DNA of 64,000 nt from Pacificispira sp040217575 (GTDB lineage Bacteria; Pseudomonadota; Alphaproteobacteria; UBA8366; Aestuariispiraceae), in the NCBI GenBank assembly GCA_040217575.1, contig JAVJPW010000006.1:1469215-1533214 (forward strand), given 5' to 3'. Under the pieces are notes generated by a model. That model made no database searches. It had not been told where the DNA came from and saw only the letters and a list, made by a program, of their open reading frames with translations. The position numbers and the translations under genes are program-made. Positions 18,055 to 26,582 of this stretch are shown in pieces; the first letter of the stretch is position 1, and the number at the start of each line of letters is the position of its first letter.

Positions 18055-18256
18055 CCGGTCGCCAGATCCCTGATTTTCCATTCCCGGTATTTCAGAACAC
18101 GTTTTTTGACGGCTTCGTGAGGTTCGCGACGCCCCTCAAAGCTATCTGTTAGTCTGCTCTCAGATATCCACCTGAACATGTGCCATCGCCGGGACGAAAG
18201 TTGTATCCGGGTCGGTCGATGGTTGCACAAACGATGCATTGAAGGAGTCTTGGGTA

Positions 18257-18733
18257 ATGACACGAACAGATTTTCCCGTTGGCGTAATCCGTACAGGAAT
18301 TCTGGCGGTTTTTCTGATGTTTGGCGGGGGTGCCGCAGTGGCGCAGGCGGACGAAATCTATACTGGTACATTCGATGATGTCGCCATAGATGGAACGGAT
18401 ACGGTCGCCTATCACACACAGGGCGTGCCGGTTGAAGGCAGTGATGAATTCACCCATGAATGGCGTGGGGCAACCTGGTATTTTGCCAGCGCCGAAAACC
18501 GTGACCTGTTCGCCGCGGACCCTGAGGCCTATGCCCCGCAATATGGCGGTTTCTGCGCCTATGCGGTGAGCCAAGGGTATACCGCATCAACGGTTCCTGA
18601 GGCTTGGGACATCGTCGATGGGAAACTGTATCTGAACTATTCGCTGGGGGTTCAGGACCGGTGGCGCGGCGATCGCGACAACTACATTACCGCGGCGGAC
18701 GAGAATTGGCCTGGAATTCGCGAAGGCCTCTGA
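18257..18733 (+). CDS. Secreted YHS domain-containing protein
   Basis: A 158-residue protein with an N-terminal hydrophobic signal (GILAVFLMFGGGAAVAQADE; likely cleavage after AQA) and one YHS domain (DTVAYHTQGVPVEGSDEF, then TWYFASAENRDLFAADPEAY and P.YGGFCAYAV). YHS domains occur in metal-binding and transport-associated proteins, but most periplasmic members are uncharacterised. Start at the ATG at 18257, preceded by GAAGGAG. A TTG at 18239 in frame would remove the ribosome binding site. Confidence 0.8.
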   Translation: MTRTDFPVGVIRTGILAVFLMFGGGAAVAQADEIYTGTFDDVAIDGTDTVAYHTQGVPVEGSDEFTHEWRGATWYFASAENRDLFAADPEAYAPQYGGFCAYAVSQGYTASTVPEAWDIVDGKLYLNYSLGVQDRWRGDRDNYITAADENWPGIREGL

Positions 18734-18765
18734 TCTGAATTTCAATCAAGCCGAAAAATGAAACA

Positions 18766-18790
18766 GGGCGGCTGAATGGCCGCCCTTCTC
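18766..18790. terminator. Rho-independent-like terminator between convergent genes
   Basis: GGGCGGC (18766-18772), a six-base loop TGAATG, then GCCGCCC (18779-18785) followed by TTCTC. On the other strand the stem is followed by TGTTTC. It sits between the YHS stop and the convergent SEL1 gene stop, so it probably serves both directions. The T-tract is short. Confidence 0.65.
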
Positions 18791-18817
18791 ACATTCCCAT
18801 TCGGTGCAACCGAAGAC

Positions 18818-19651
18818 CTAGTAGACGCTGGATCGTTCGGGAACGAAGGCTTCGGCCCGTGCCAGACTTTCCGCCTGTTCTTCTTCGGTCATCTGTGCGG
18901 CAAGTTCCTCAACCGTGCGGATGGCAAGCCCATGACCTTGTTCGGCGGCCAGTGTCAGCCACTTCAGCGCTTCCACATTGTCCTGAGGTACGCCTTCGCC
19001 ACGCATGTATCGAACGCCGATATGATTCTGCGCCTTGGCATAGCCCTGACGGGCAGCGGCCAGGAACCACCGTGCCGCCATCTCTAGATCCTGGTCGACG
19101 CCGTTCCCGTCGCGATAACGCTTACCCATATTGTATTGGGCACGGTCGAAACCGGCAATTGCCGCGCGTTCGATCCACAGCGCCGCACGAATGTCGCTTT
19201 GTGCGACCCCAAGACCATATTCGAACATCTTGCCCAGGGAATACTGCGACCGCACGAGGCCATGATAAGCGGCCCGTTCCAGCCATCCATAGGCGCGGTC
19301 GTAGTTTTGTTCCACGCCGTCGCCAGCGATAAAGGCCAGGCCCAGGTTGTGCATAGCGCGGGCGTGGCCTTCCTCCGCCGCGCGGGTCCACCATTCGATG
19401 GCGGCATCCCGGTCCACGGGGACACCTCGACCTTCGTCATAGAGCACACCCATGTTGAACATGGCCTTGGCGTCGCCAGCTTCCGCCAGGGGTTCCCACA
19501 CCTGACGCGCGGCGACAAATTCACCGCGCTGGTACGCGGCCCAACCTTCCTGAAATGTATCGGCAAAGGCTTGCGTTGCAGGCAAAGCGACACAAGCCGC
19601 CATTGCGCCAGCCAAGAGCGCGGTGCGCAGGGATTTCAAGGCCAGACGCAT
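18818..19651 (-). CDS. Secreted SEL1-like repeat protein
   Basis: A 277-residue protein with a signal peptide (LLAGAMAACVALPATQAFAD; cut after AFA) and about six Sel1/TPR-like repeats of 36 residues, each with A...G...A...LG..Y..G.GV..D...A..W...AA. Such periplasmic repeat proteins serve as scaffolds in signalling or envelope assembly. No enzyme domain is present. The ATG at 19651-19649 is preferred over the adjacent in-frame GTG at 19654. Confidence 0.85.
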   Translation of the reverse strand: MRLALKSLRTALLAGAMAACVALPATQAFADTFQEGWAAYQRGEFVAARQVWEPLAEAGDAKAMFNMGVLYDEGRGVPVDRDAAIEWWTRAAEEGHARAMHNLGLAFIAGDGVEQNYDRAYGWLERAAYHGLVRSQYSLGKMFEYGLGVAQSDIRAALWIERAAIAGFDRAQYNMGKRYRDGNGVDQDLEMAARWFLAAARQGYAKAQNHIGVRYMRGEGVPQDNVEALKWLTLAAEQGHGLAIRTVEELAAQMTEEEQAESLARAEAFVPERSSVY

Positions 19652-19744
19652 CACGTAACCTTCATTCCGTAAGCCTTTGGTTAATTATGCGACGAATTGA
19701 CGATTGAAGCAAGGAATGGTGCCACATTCGCCACAGGGGGCAAT

Positions 19745-20371
19745 TCACGATTCGGCAGAAAACCGGGTAATTCTAAGCCGAAGCAGCTCCAGTAATCCGG
19801 TCAACTGTTCGCGCGCCAGGATGGCTTCGAACTCGCGTTTCTGGGTGAGAGCCATACTGGTGCCGTCAATAATCACATCAAGTATGCGCGGGCCGTCTTC
19901 AGATTCGCGCACAAGCCACGTGACATCCGTTGAATCCGCACCTTCTGTCTCGATAGTGGTGATTACCAGCGCATCACGGTCGCGATGTTGGCGCGCCTCG
20001 TTGATCAGAAGTGTCTGTCCGGAATATCCACCGAACCGGCGGGTGTAGCTCTGCAACAGAAAGGTGGAGAAAAGATAGAGGTATTCCGTCCTTTCCGCAT
20101 CCGACGCCGCGTCCCAGGTATCACTGCCCAGGGCAAATCGTCCGATGGCGCGGAAATTGAAGCTGTCTTCCACGATGTCGCGAAGTTGGGCTTCACGATC
20201 TTCAAGCGTAATATCCTGATTCCGAAGGATTTGTACCGCCTGCGCGCCGATTGACTCGATAAAGGCGGCGGCATCTGCCGGATCGATCACGCGAACATTG
20301 CCGGAGGATTGCGCATTCGCCGCGGAGACACTCGCAAAAAGTATGGCGATGGCCGCGATCAGCGCACGCAT
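19745..20371 (-). CDS. MlaC/Ttg2D family phospholipid-binding protein
   Basis: A 208-residue periplasmic protein with a signal peptide (ALIAAIAILFASVSAANAQ). It shows the MlaC/toluene-tolerance fold: an N-terminal helix (DPADAAAFIESIGAQAV), then the FNFRAIGRFALGSDTWDAAS pattern and YTRRFGGYSGQ. MlaC carries phospholipids between the outer-membrane MlaA and the inner-membrane MlaFEDB complex; hopanoid-associated HpnM proteins are close relatives. No other Mla genes are in the window. I use ATG 20371-20369; a longer frame to 20485 has no secretion-like start. Confidence 0.85.
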   Translation of the reverse strand: MRALIAAIAILFASVSAANAQSSGNVRVIDPADAAAFIESIGAQAVQILRNQDITLEDREAQLRDIVEDSFNFRAIGRFALGSDTWDAASDAERTEYLYLFSTFLLQSYTRRFGGYSGQTLLINEARQHRDRDALVITTIETEGADSTDVTWLVRESEDGPRILDVIIDGTSMALTQKREFEAILAREQLTGLLELLRLRITRFSAES

Positions 20372-20487
20372 GAAACGACTCCTCAATTGCCCGTTGGGCA
20401 GCGGTTCGGAAGTAGATAGGCAAATGCGCCCAATGAAGCAAGCGACAGTTATGGGAAATGCAACATCGCCGCACCGGTTCCGCATGC

Positions 20488-21438
20488 TTATGTTGCCGAT
20501 CTGCCGCGCAGATGGCGCAACATGTGACCGACCGGGAGGACCGCCGTCAGGCCCAGGAGAATCATGACCAGCCCTAGCCCCTCGGTTAAGCCGAATGTTT
20601 CGCCCAGGATGATGAAGCTAAGGACCTGAGTCGCCAGCGGTACCGTCAGGACGGCGATTGATGCGAATGCGACGTCCGTCAGTTTCAGGATCATCGACCA
20701 GCACCACAATCCGAACGCCTGACTGATCAGCGTGACGCAAAGTGACGCGGAAACGACGGGCAGGGACAGTTCTGTCCAGTCGATGGCCGGGTCGCGGACC
20801 CCTGCTGCGATACCCAGTGGGACAGCACCCGACAAGAACATCCACCCGACCAGGACATGAACAGGTGTCTGAAACTGGAACCGCTTCTGCAAGGTGGAAC
20901 CAAGGCTCCAGCAGAAGGCCGCGCCCAGCATCGCGACTACACCGATCGGCAGTCCCGCGCCGCTTTCGGCCATAAACAGGTCTTGCCAGGCAAGAATCAG
21001 TACCGCCGCCGTGGCGGACGCCACGCCGAAACCGCGTTTCAGTGTGATGCGTTCCCCATATCCAACCACCCCGATCAGCATTGCGAACAATGGCATCGTA
21101 TAGGCCAGAAGAACCGCGCGACCGGCCGTCAGATACTGGACGCCCAGTGCGGATAGGAAGAACCAGAGCGTGACCGCAAAGGTGGCGACCAGAAATATTT
21201 TCGGAAACTCTCCCGCGGCGGGCCTGATGCGACTTCCGAACGCAGCGGCGCCGACCAGCATAACCAGTCCCGCTACGAGTGCCGAGCTCGACCGGAAAGT
21301 CAGCAAGGGAACTTCCGTTAACGCAAGTTTCATGAACGGCCACATGGACCCCCAAGCCAGGGTCAGACCGCACAACAAGAGCCATGCCATCGCCGGCACC
21401 GGCTTTCTGCCGGTGTCGGCGGGGTGGTCAATGTTCAT
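20488..21438 (-). CDS. DMT superfamily (EamA) transporter
   Basis: A 316-residue protein with ten predicted membrane helices and two EamA repeats (LTLAWGSMWPFMKLALTEVP at the first; AAFCWSLGSTLQKR opening the second). The substrate is unknown. Its start codon ATG (21438-21436) overlaps the glutaryl-CoA dehydrogenase stop by one base, so the two are probably one operon. An export role for a lysine/tryptophan-degradation metabolite is speculative. Confidence 0.85.
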   Translation of the reverse strand: MNIDHPADTGRKPVPAMAWLLLCGLTLAWGSMWPFMKLALTEVPLLTFRSSSALVAGLVMLVGAAAFGSRIRPAAGEFPKIFLVATFAVTLWFFLSALGVQYLTAGRAVLLAYTMPLFAMLIGVVGYGERITLKRGFGVASATAAVLILAWQDLFMAESGAGLPIGVVAMLGAAFCWSLGSTLQKRFQFQTPVHVLVGWMFLSGAVPLGIAAGVRDPAIDWTELSLPVVSASLCVTLISQAFGLWCWSMILKLTDVAFASIAVLTVPLATQVLSFIILGETFGLTEGLGLVMILLGLTAVLPVGHMLRHLRGRSAT

Positions 21439-22628
21439 TACATAAAGGCCTGAATTCCGGTCTGGGCCCGGCCAAGGATCAGCGCATGGACATCATGCGT
21501 CCCCTCATAGGTATTCACCGCCTCCAGGTTCATGACATGGCGGATAACATGATACTCGTCGGACACGCCGTTTCCGCCGTGCATGTCCCGTGCGGTGCGG
21601 GCAATTTCAATTGCCTTGCCGCAACTGTTCCTCTTGATCAGCGAAATCAGTTCCGGCGGGCAGCGATCTTCGTCTTTCAGACGTCCGGCGCGCAGACAGG
21701 CCTGAAGCCCGATTGAAATTTCGGTCTGCATGTCCGCCAGTTTCTTTTGAATCAATTGGTTCGCCGCAAGGGGGCGTCCGAACTGTTTGCGGTCCATTGT
21801 ATAGGAATGGGCCTGCAGCCAGCAGAATTCCGCGGCGCCAAGTGCCCCCCACGCGATTCCATAGCGCGCGTTGTTGAGGCAGCCGAACGGACCCTTCAAT
21901 CCCTGCACGTTTGGTAGAAGGTTTTCTTCCGGTACAAATACCTCATCCATCATGATCATACCGGTGATCGACGCCCGAAGACTGAACTTTCCTTCAATCT
22001 TGGGGGTTTCAAATCCGTCCATGCCGCGCTCCAGCACGAAGCCGCGAATGATATCGTCTTCGGTCTTCGCCCAGACCACGGCGATGTCCGCGACCGGGGA
22101 GTTCGTGATCCAGTTCTTGGAACCGGAAATCTTGTATCCGCCGTCTACCTTCCTTGCGCGGGTTTTCATCGAACCCGGGTCTGAGCCGTGGTCCGGCTCT
22201 GTCAGTCCGAAGCATCCGATCATTTCACCGCTTGCAAGGCGCGGAAGGTACTTCTTGCGCTGTTCTTCAGTGCCGTACGCATAGATCGGATGCATGACCA
22301 GCGAGCTTTGCACGGACATTGCCGACCGATAGCCGCTGTCGACGCGTTCGACTTCACGGGCGACCAGACCATAGGAAGTATAATTGACGCCGGCGCAGCC
22401 ATATTCCGGGTCGATCGTCATTCCCAGAAGGCCGAGTTCCCCCATCTCATTCATGATTTCACGGTCAAAGCGCTCATGCCGGTTTGCTTCCAGAACCCGG
22501 GTCATCAGCTTGTCCTGACAATAATCACGCGCGGTGTCGCGGATCATTCGCTCTTCTTCGCTCAGCTGCTGATCCAGAAGGAAGGGGTCCTGCCATTCGA
22601 AAGGGGCAGTGCTTTTGCGATCGCTCAT
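21438..22628 (-). CDS. gcdH: Glutaryl-CoA dehydrogenase
   Basis: A flavin-dependent acyl-CoA dehydrogenase that oxidises and decarboxylates glutaryl-CoA to crotonyl-CoA in lysine, hydroxylysine and tryptophan breakdown. The 396 residues match the family. Visible signatures are GCFGLTEPDHGSDPGSMKTR, ITNSPVADIAVVWAK, ARYGIAWG, and the catalytic glutamate E375 in NTYEGTHDVHALILGRAQTG, whose flanks are typical of GcdH. The start is fixed by MSDRKSTAPFEWQDPFLLDQ. An inverted repeat upstream (22726-22741) could be an operator. Confidence 0.92.
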   Translation of the reverse strand: MSDRKSTAPFEWQDPFLLDQQLSEEERMIRDTARDYCQDKLMTRVLEANRHERFDREIMNEMGELGLLGMTIDPEYGCAGVNYTSYGLVAREVERVDSGYRSAMSVQSSLVMHPIYAYGTEEQRKKYLPRLASGEMIGCFGLTEPDHGSDPGSMKTRARKVDGGYKISGSKNWITNSPVADIAVVWAKTEDDIIRGFVLERGMDGFETPKIEGKFSLRASITGMIMMDEVFVPEENLLPNVQGLKGPFGCLNNARYGIAWGALGAAEFCWLQAHSYTMDRKQFGRPLAANQLIQKKLADMQTEISIGLQACLRAGRLKDEDRCPPELISLIKRNSCGKAIEIARTARDMHGGNGVSDEYHVIRHVMNLEAVNTYEGTHDVHALILGRAQTGIQAFM

Positions 22629-22725
22629 CGTTCAAATCCTTGTTCTTGGGTCGGCGTTCCGTGCTGACGGTGGGCAGTATCGCGCTGGAAAGGCGAATGG
22701 CAAGCGCCGCACTGACAGGAGATAT

Positions 22726-22741
22726 ATTTTAAACTTAAAAT
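22726..22741. promoter_or_regulatory. 16-bp AT-rich palindrome upstream of gcdH
   Basis: ATTTTAA-AC-TTAAAAT is a perfect 7+7 inverted repeat in the gap between gcdH and the divergent DUF6898 gene, 98 bases before the gcdH start. Its shape fits a dimeric regulator operator or a promoter core. The binding protein is unknown. Confidence 0.5.
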
Positions 22742-22810
22742 AAATGCAAGACCGGGCTTTACGCGACCTAACGCTTGGCGGTTCGGCGCGACGCGCCGTA
22801 TTCTCGTTTC

Positions 22811-23107
22811 ATGAGCCGAAGAAAAGTGACCGCGAACCGCACAGTATTGCCACAAGGGGCATTGATAGAATTCGTGCCCCAAGGCGGATATGTGAAAGTA
22901 TCAGCGGTCGACCCGGTAACATATATCGAGGTTTCGATTGTCGGCGACCCGTCCGCGGGCGAACATTTGCTGTCGCAGATCGCGATCAAGAAGCTTGAAC
23001 GTATCGTATACAAGCGACGGTTCGACAAGGAAACACTTGGGCGAGAGGCGGACCGCGCGGTGCCGCGGACGCGTCGCCAGGAAACGCCCAGCGGCTGGGA
23101 TCTATAA
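22811..23107 (+). CDS. DUF6898-like small protein
   Basis: A 98-residue protein from ATG 22811. The core GALIEFVPQGGYVKVSAVDP, then TYIEVSIVGDPSAGEHLLSQ and AIKKLERI, resembles a small alphaproteobacterial family (DUF6898) with no known role. An in-frame TTG 36 bases earlier is less likely. No good ribosome binding site precedes the ATG. No secretion signal or membrane helix is seen. It converges on mucR with a 45-bp gap. Confidence 0.65.
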   Translation: MSRRKVTANRTVLPQGALIEFVPQGGYVKVSAVDPVTYIEVSIVGDPSAGEHLLSQIAIKKLERIVYKRRFDKETLGREADRAVPRTRRQETPSGWDL

Positions 23108-23152
23108 CTGCGTGAAAGCCTGGGGCGGAATTGGACTAACCATGCCGCGAAC

Positions 23153-23644
23153 CTATCCGCGTCCGCCACGGCCGGTTGTCCTGCCAAGTCCGATCTGCTT
23201 GGCAAAACTAGACCGTTGTGCGGCATAGTTTGGTGCCACCATCGGGTAATCCGGCGGCAGGCCCCATTTCGCGCGGTACTGTTCCGGCGTCATGTCGAAG
23301 GCGGTCCGAAGATGGCGCTTCAGCATCTTAAGTTTCCGGCCATCCTCCAGACAGACAATAAAGTCGGGCTGAACGGAATCCTTGACCGCAACTGCCGCCT
23401 TGGGTTTCAGCGGTCTTGCTGGTGTTCGCGGGGGCTGATCGCTCAAGGAAGAAAATTTCGTAAAAACCTCGCCGATGACGCCGCTGATATCCGCCTTTTC
23501 GACCTTGTTGTTCCCAACATAGGCTGAAACAACCTCCGCCGTCATATGCAGGATGTCGCCGCGTGAGGCGCCAACCGGGCCGTCAGTGCGTGTCTCCAAT
23601 TCCTCGCCACCACGCGAAACCGGTGGGACCTTCGTCCTCGCCAT
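23153..23644 (-). CDS. mucR: MucR/Ros family transcriptional regulator
   Basis: A 163-residue protein. The N-terminal oligomerisation part includes MTAEVVSAYVGNNKVEKADI. The C-terminal DNA-binding part reads DFIVCLEDGRKLKMLKRHLR, then MTPEQYRAKWGLPPDYPMVA and PNYAAQRS. Of the classical zinc ligands only C98 and H111 are visible: the second cysteine position is D101, and the second histidine is absent in HLRTAFDM. MucR proteins bind AT-rich DNA as H-NS-like gene silencers and usually repress themselves. Start at ATG 23644-23642; the long AT-rich region upstream suits autoregulation. Confidence 0.9.
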   Translation of the reverse strand: MARTKVPPVSRGGEELETRTDGPVGASRGDILHMTAEVVSAYVGNNKVEKADISGVIGEVFTKFSSLSDQPPRTPARPLKPKAAVAVKDSVQPDFIVCLEDGRKLKMLKRHLRTAFDMTPEQYRAKWGLPPDYPMVAPNYAAQRSSFAKQIGLGRTTGRGGRG

Positions 23645-24128
23645 GATGAATTTCCCCCTTAACGTCGCCAGACCCGAATAAGGTATCCTACCCAAACAGT
23701 TCAACCGGGTGCCTGATGAACACGACGGCCTCCCACGCCGTCAGGCACAACCTGTTCAAGCAAACTAAGACGCAAATCTAAGCAAACAACCGCTGCGTAA
23801 TCAATGTAGTTTCGCAAAGGCTGATAAAGAAATTTATATGATCGTTCTTGATGACCTTGCGCGGATTCATGATTTGGCGGTATTGAATATTTACAACACT
23901 ATATAGGGTAGCCAAAAGGAACGAATTTTGACTTGGAGCAATGGGCCGGAGAGGTAAGGCCGATATACCATGGATAGGGGGCTGAAAGGCCGCTTCCTAC
24001 ATGATTTTCCAAATATTCCGCCACGCATCGTTGGTTTCGCTGGAAAACTCCCTTTTGCTGTGATACCGCCACAACCGGTTCGAATTGGGTTGCGGTGGTG
24101 TGATCGCGGCCCGGAAGTGAAGGGGCCA
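23645..24128. promoter_or_regulatory. 484-bp intergenic region between mucR and rpiB
   Basis: No convincing gene is visible. The part nearer mucR has a stem-loop (ACGGC 23725-23729 with GCCGT 23737-23741, extended by GCCTG 23711-23715 with CAGGC 23742-23746) that would lie in the mucR leader. The stretch of about 23760-23935 is markedly AT-rich, as expected for MucR-bound promoter DNA. The last 190 bases regain normal GC content and keep an open frame in line with rpiB, but RpiB does not normally have such an extension. Confidence 0.5.
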
Positions 24129-24581
24129 ATGGGTAATAAGACCATCGTCATCGCAAGCGATCATGCGGGCCTGGAACTGAAGCGCGCCGTCACGGGTCCA
24201 GTAGAGGATCGGGGGTATCAGGTGATCGACCTAGGTACAGACACGTCTGACAGCGTCGACTATCCGGATTTTGCAGACAAACTGGCCGCAGCGATGAAAG
24301 ACGGTGTGGCTGATCGCGGCATTCTGATCTGTGGAACAGGGATCGGCATTTCGATCGCGGCCAACAGGCATCCCCACATCCGTGCCGCATTGTGCCACAA
24401 CACGACCGATGCGCGGCTGTCGCGGGCGCACAACGACGCAAACGTGATTGCTTTCGGCGCGCGCACGATGGGCGTGGAGGTCGTGCTGGAGTGTGTTAGC
24501 GCGTTCCTGGAAACAGCGTTCGACGGCGGACGCCATGCGCGCCGGGTCGGGAAACTGACGCCGGACATTCAGGATAGCTAG
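24129..24581 (+). CDS. rpiB: Ribose-5-phosphate isomerase B
   Basis: Interconverts ribose 5-phosphate and ribulose 5-phosphate in the pentose phosphate pathway. The 150 residues show the RpiB opening IVIASDHAGLELK, the phosphate-binding and catalytic segment GILICGTGIGISIAANRHPH with the active cysteine, and HNDANVIAFGARTMG. The ATG at 24129 follows GAAGGGG. The next gene, glyA, starts 130 bp downstream on the same strand. Confidence 0.95.
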   Translation: MGNKTIVIASDHAGLELKRAVTGPVEDRGYQVIDLGTDTSDSVDYPDFADKLAAAMKDGVADRGILICGTGIGISIAANRHPHIRAALCHNTTDARLSRAHNDANVIAFGARTMGVEVVLECVSAFLETAFDGGRHARRVGKLTPDIQDS

Positions 24582-24710
24582 GTAAGATTTCAGATTGCCG
24601 CCCTTTGCAGTCGGTATTGGGGTGGTGCTGATTACATGGATTGAACAGGGCGGATGATGGCGCGGACCTCGGGCGCGGATCGGCCCACAACCGGGAAGGA
24701 CCCTGAGGAT

Positions 24711-26021
24711 ATGAGCACTGCGGAAAATACGGCACCCTATGGTTATGAAGGTTTCTTTGAAGCGGATCTGAAAGAGTCCGACCCGGCGGTCTATGCGGCG
24801 CTGGAACAGGAACTTCATCGCCAGAATGACGGCATCGAACTGATCGCTTCTGAAAACATCGTCAGCCGCGCGGTGCTGCAGGCTGTTGGCTCCGTCAATA
24901 CGAACAAGTATGCCGAGGGATATTCCGGGCGCCGTTATTACGGCGGTTGCGAATATGTTGATGTCGTTGAAACTCTGGCGGTTGAACGTGTCTGTCAGCT
25001 TTTCGACTGCAAGTTCGCGAATGTGCAACCGCATTCCGGTGCGCAGGCGAACCAGGCGGTTTTCATGGCCCTGCTGAAACCGGGCGATACGTTCCTGGGG
25101 CTGTCGCTGGATGCGGGCGGGCATCTGACGCATGGGGCCGCGCCGAACCAGTCTGGAAAGTGGTTCAACGCGGTTCAGTACGGGGTCAAGCCCGACGACC
25201 ATCAGATTGATTTCGAACAGGTCGCGCAGCTTGCCAGGGAACATAACCCGAAGTTGATCATCGCGGGCGGGTCCGCCTATCCGCGGTTCATCGATTTCAA
25301 GCGTTTCCGTGAAATCGCGGATGAAGTCGGGGCCTATTTCATGGTCGATATGGCGCATTTTGCCGGCATGGTGGCTGGTGGGGCGCATCCGAACCCGCTC
25401 GAATATGCCCATGTTGCCACTTCGACGACGCACAAGACGCTTCGCTGCACCCGCGGTGGGATTATCCTGACCAATGACGAGGATCTGGCGAAAAAGTTCA
25501 ATTCCGCTGTTTTCCCCGGTCTGCAGGGTGGGCCGCTGATGCATGTTATCGCCGGTAAGGCGGTCGGATTCGGCGAAGCCCTGCGTCCGGAATACAAGTC
25601 CTATATTCAGGCGGTTGCCCGCAATGCCAAGGTTCTGGCGGCAACACTGATCGAAGGCGGGCTGGACATGGTTTCCGGCGGTACGGACACGCATGTGATG
25701 CTGGTCGATTTGCGGCCGAAGGGGCTTACCGGGAACATCGCGGAAAAGAGCCTGGAACGGGCCGGTATCACCTGTAACAAGAACGGCATTCCGAACGACC
25801 CTGAAAAACCGATGGTGACCAGCGGTATCCGGCTTGGGTCGCCGGCGGCAACGACGCGCGGTTTTGGCGAAGCGGAGTTCCGACAGGTCGGTGAAATGAT
25901 TGTCGAGGTTTTGGACGGTCTGGCCGCGAATCGTGACGACAATAGTGCGGTTGAAAACGCGGTGCATGAACGGGTGAAGGCACTTTGTGCGCGCTTCCCG
26001 CTTTATGCGTCGCCTTACTGA
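24711..26021 (+). CDS. glyA: Serine hydroxymethyltransferase
   Basis: A PLP enzyme that converts serine and tetrahydrofolate to glycine and methylene-tetrahydrofolate. The 436 residues match the family. Key features are ELIASENIVSRAVLQAVGS, NKYAEGYSGRRYYGGCEYVD, and the PLP lysine K242 in TSTTHKTLRCTRGG. I use ATG 24711 (MSTAENTAPYGYEGF); the frame opens earlier but without family similarity. It heads the glyA-nrdR-rib block that is conserved in alphaproteobacteria. Confidence 0.96.
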   Translation: MSTAENTAPYGYEGFFEADLKESDPAVYAALEQELHRQNDGIELIASENIVSRAVLQAVGSVNTNKYAEGYSGRRYYGGCEYVDVVETLAVERVCQLFDCKFANVQPHSGAQANQAVFMALLKPGDTFLGLSLDAGGHLTHGAAPNQSGKWFNAVQYGVKPDDHQIDFEQVAQLAREHNPKLIIAGGSAYPRFIDFKRFREIADEVGAYFMVDMAHFAGMVAGGAHPNPLEYAHVATSTTHKTLRCTRGGIILTNDEDLAKKFNSAVFPGLQGGPLMHVIAGKAVGFGEALRPEYKSYIQAVARNAKVLAATLIEGGLDMVSGGTDTHVMLVDLRPKGLTGNIAEKSLERAGITCNKNGIPNDPEKPMVTSGIRLGSPAATTRGFGEAEFRQVGEMIVEVLDGLAANRDDNSAVENAVHERVKALCARFPLYASPY

Positions 26022-26104
26022 TTGACGATTAGTTTCGGGCCAGGTCCGTCGGCGTCGGGTTGCCGGCGGTCCCTGACCCGATCAGAGAAGGGGGCTATTG
26101 GGCC

Positions 26105-26572
26105 ATGAAATGTCCGTTCTGCGGTCACGACGACACCCAGGTTAAGGACTCCCGTCCGACCGAGGATAACTCGGCGATCCGCCGACGCCGTATGTGTCAG
26201 AATTGCGGTGCACGGTTTACGACCTTTGAACGCGTCCAGCTTCGGGAACTCACCGTGGTCAAAAAGAACGGCCAGCGGGAACCCTTCGATCGCGACAAAC
26301 TTATTCGGTCGATGCAGATCGCGTGCCGCAAACGCAATGTGGAACTGGAACGGATAGAGCGGATCGTGAATTCCATCGTTCGGCGCCTCGAAAGCTCTGG
26401 AGAAAACGAAATTCCGGTGTCTACGGTCGGCGAGATGGTGATGGAAGCCTTATTGCAGTTGGATCAGGTGGCGTATGTCCGCTTTGCATCCGTCTACCGA
26501 AATTTCCGTGAGGCAAAGGATTTCACGGATTTCGTGCAGCGCGACGTCTCCCGGCTGGAAGACGACCTGTAA
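26105..26572 (+). CDS. nrdR: Transcriptional repressor NrdR
   Basis: Represses ribonucleotide reductase genes in response to ATP/dATP. The 155 residues start MKCPFCGHDDTQVKDSR. The zinc ribbon ligands are C3, C6, C31 and C34. The ATP-cone domain follows (TVVKKNGQREPFDRDKLIRS, then MQIACRKRNV). The ATG at 26105 has a GAAGGGGG site. It sits between glyA and ribD in the usual alphaproteobacterial order. Confidence 0.96.
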   Translation: MKCPFCGHDDTQVKDSRPTEDNSAIRRRRMCQNCGARFTTFERVQLRELTVVKKNGQREPFDRDKLIRSMQIACRKRNVELERIERIVNSIVRRLESSGENEIPVSTVGEMVMEALLQLDQVAYVRFASVYRNFREAKDFTDFVQRDVSRLEDDL

Positions 26573-26582
26573 GGACGGGGCA

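Noticed and set aside
17124..18419. A 431-residue minus-strand frame over the PAS protein
   Set aside because: Composition (Ser/Arg-rich) is that of an antisense frame and no domain is seen. The plus-strand PAS signature is convincing.
23970..24128. In-frame N-terminal extension of RpiB
   Set aside because: RpiB starts with the MGNKTIVIASDHAG motif. The extra 53 codons have no similarity to the family and the ribosome binding site is right before 24129.
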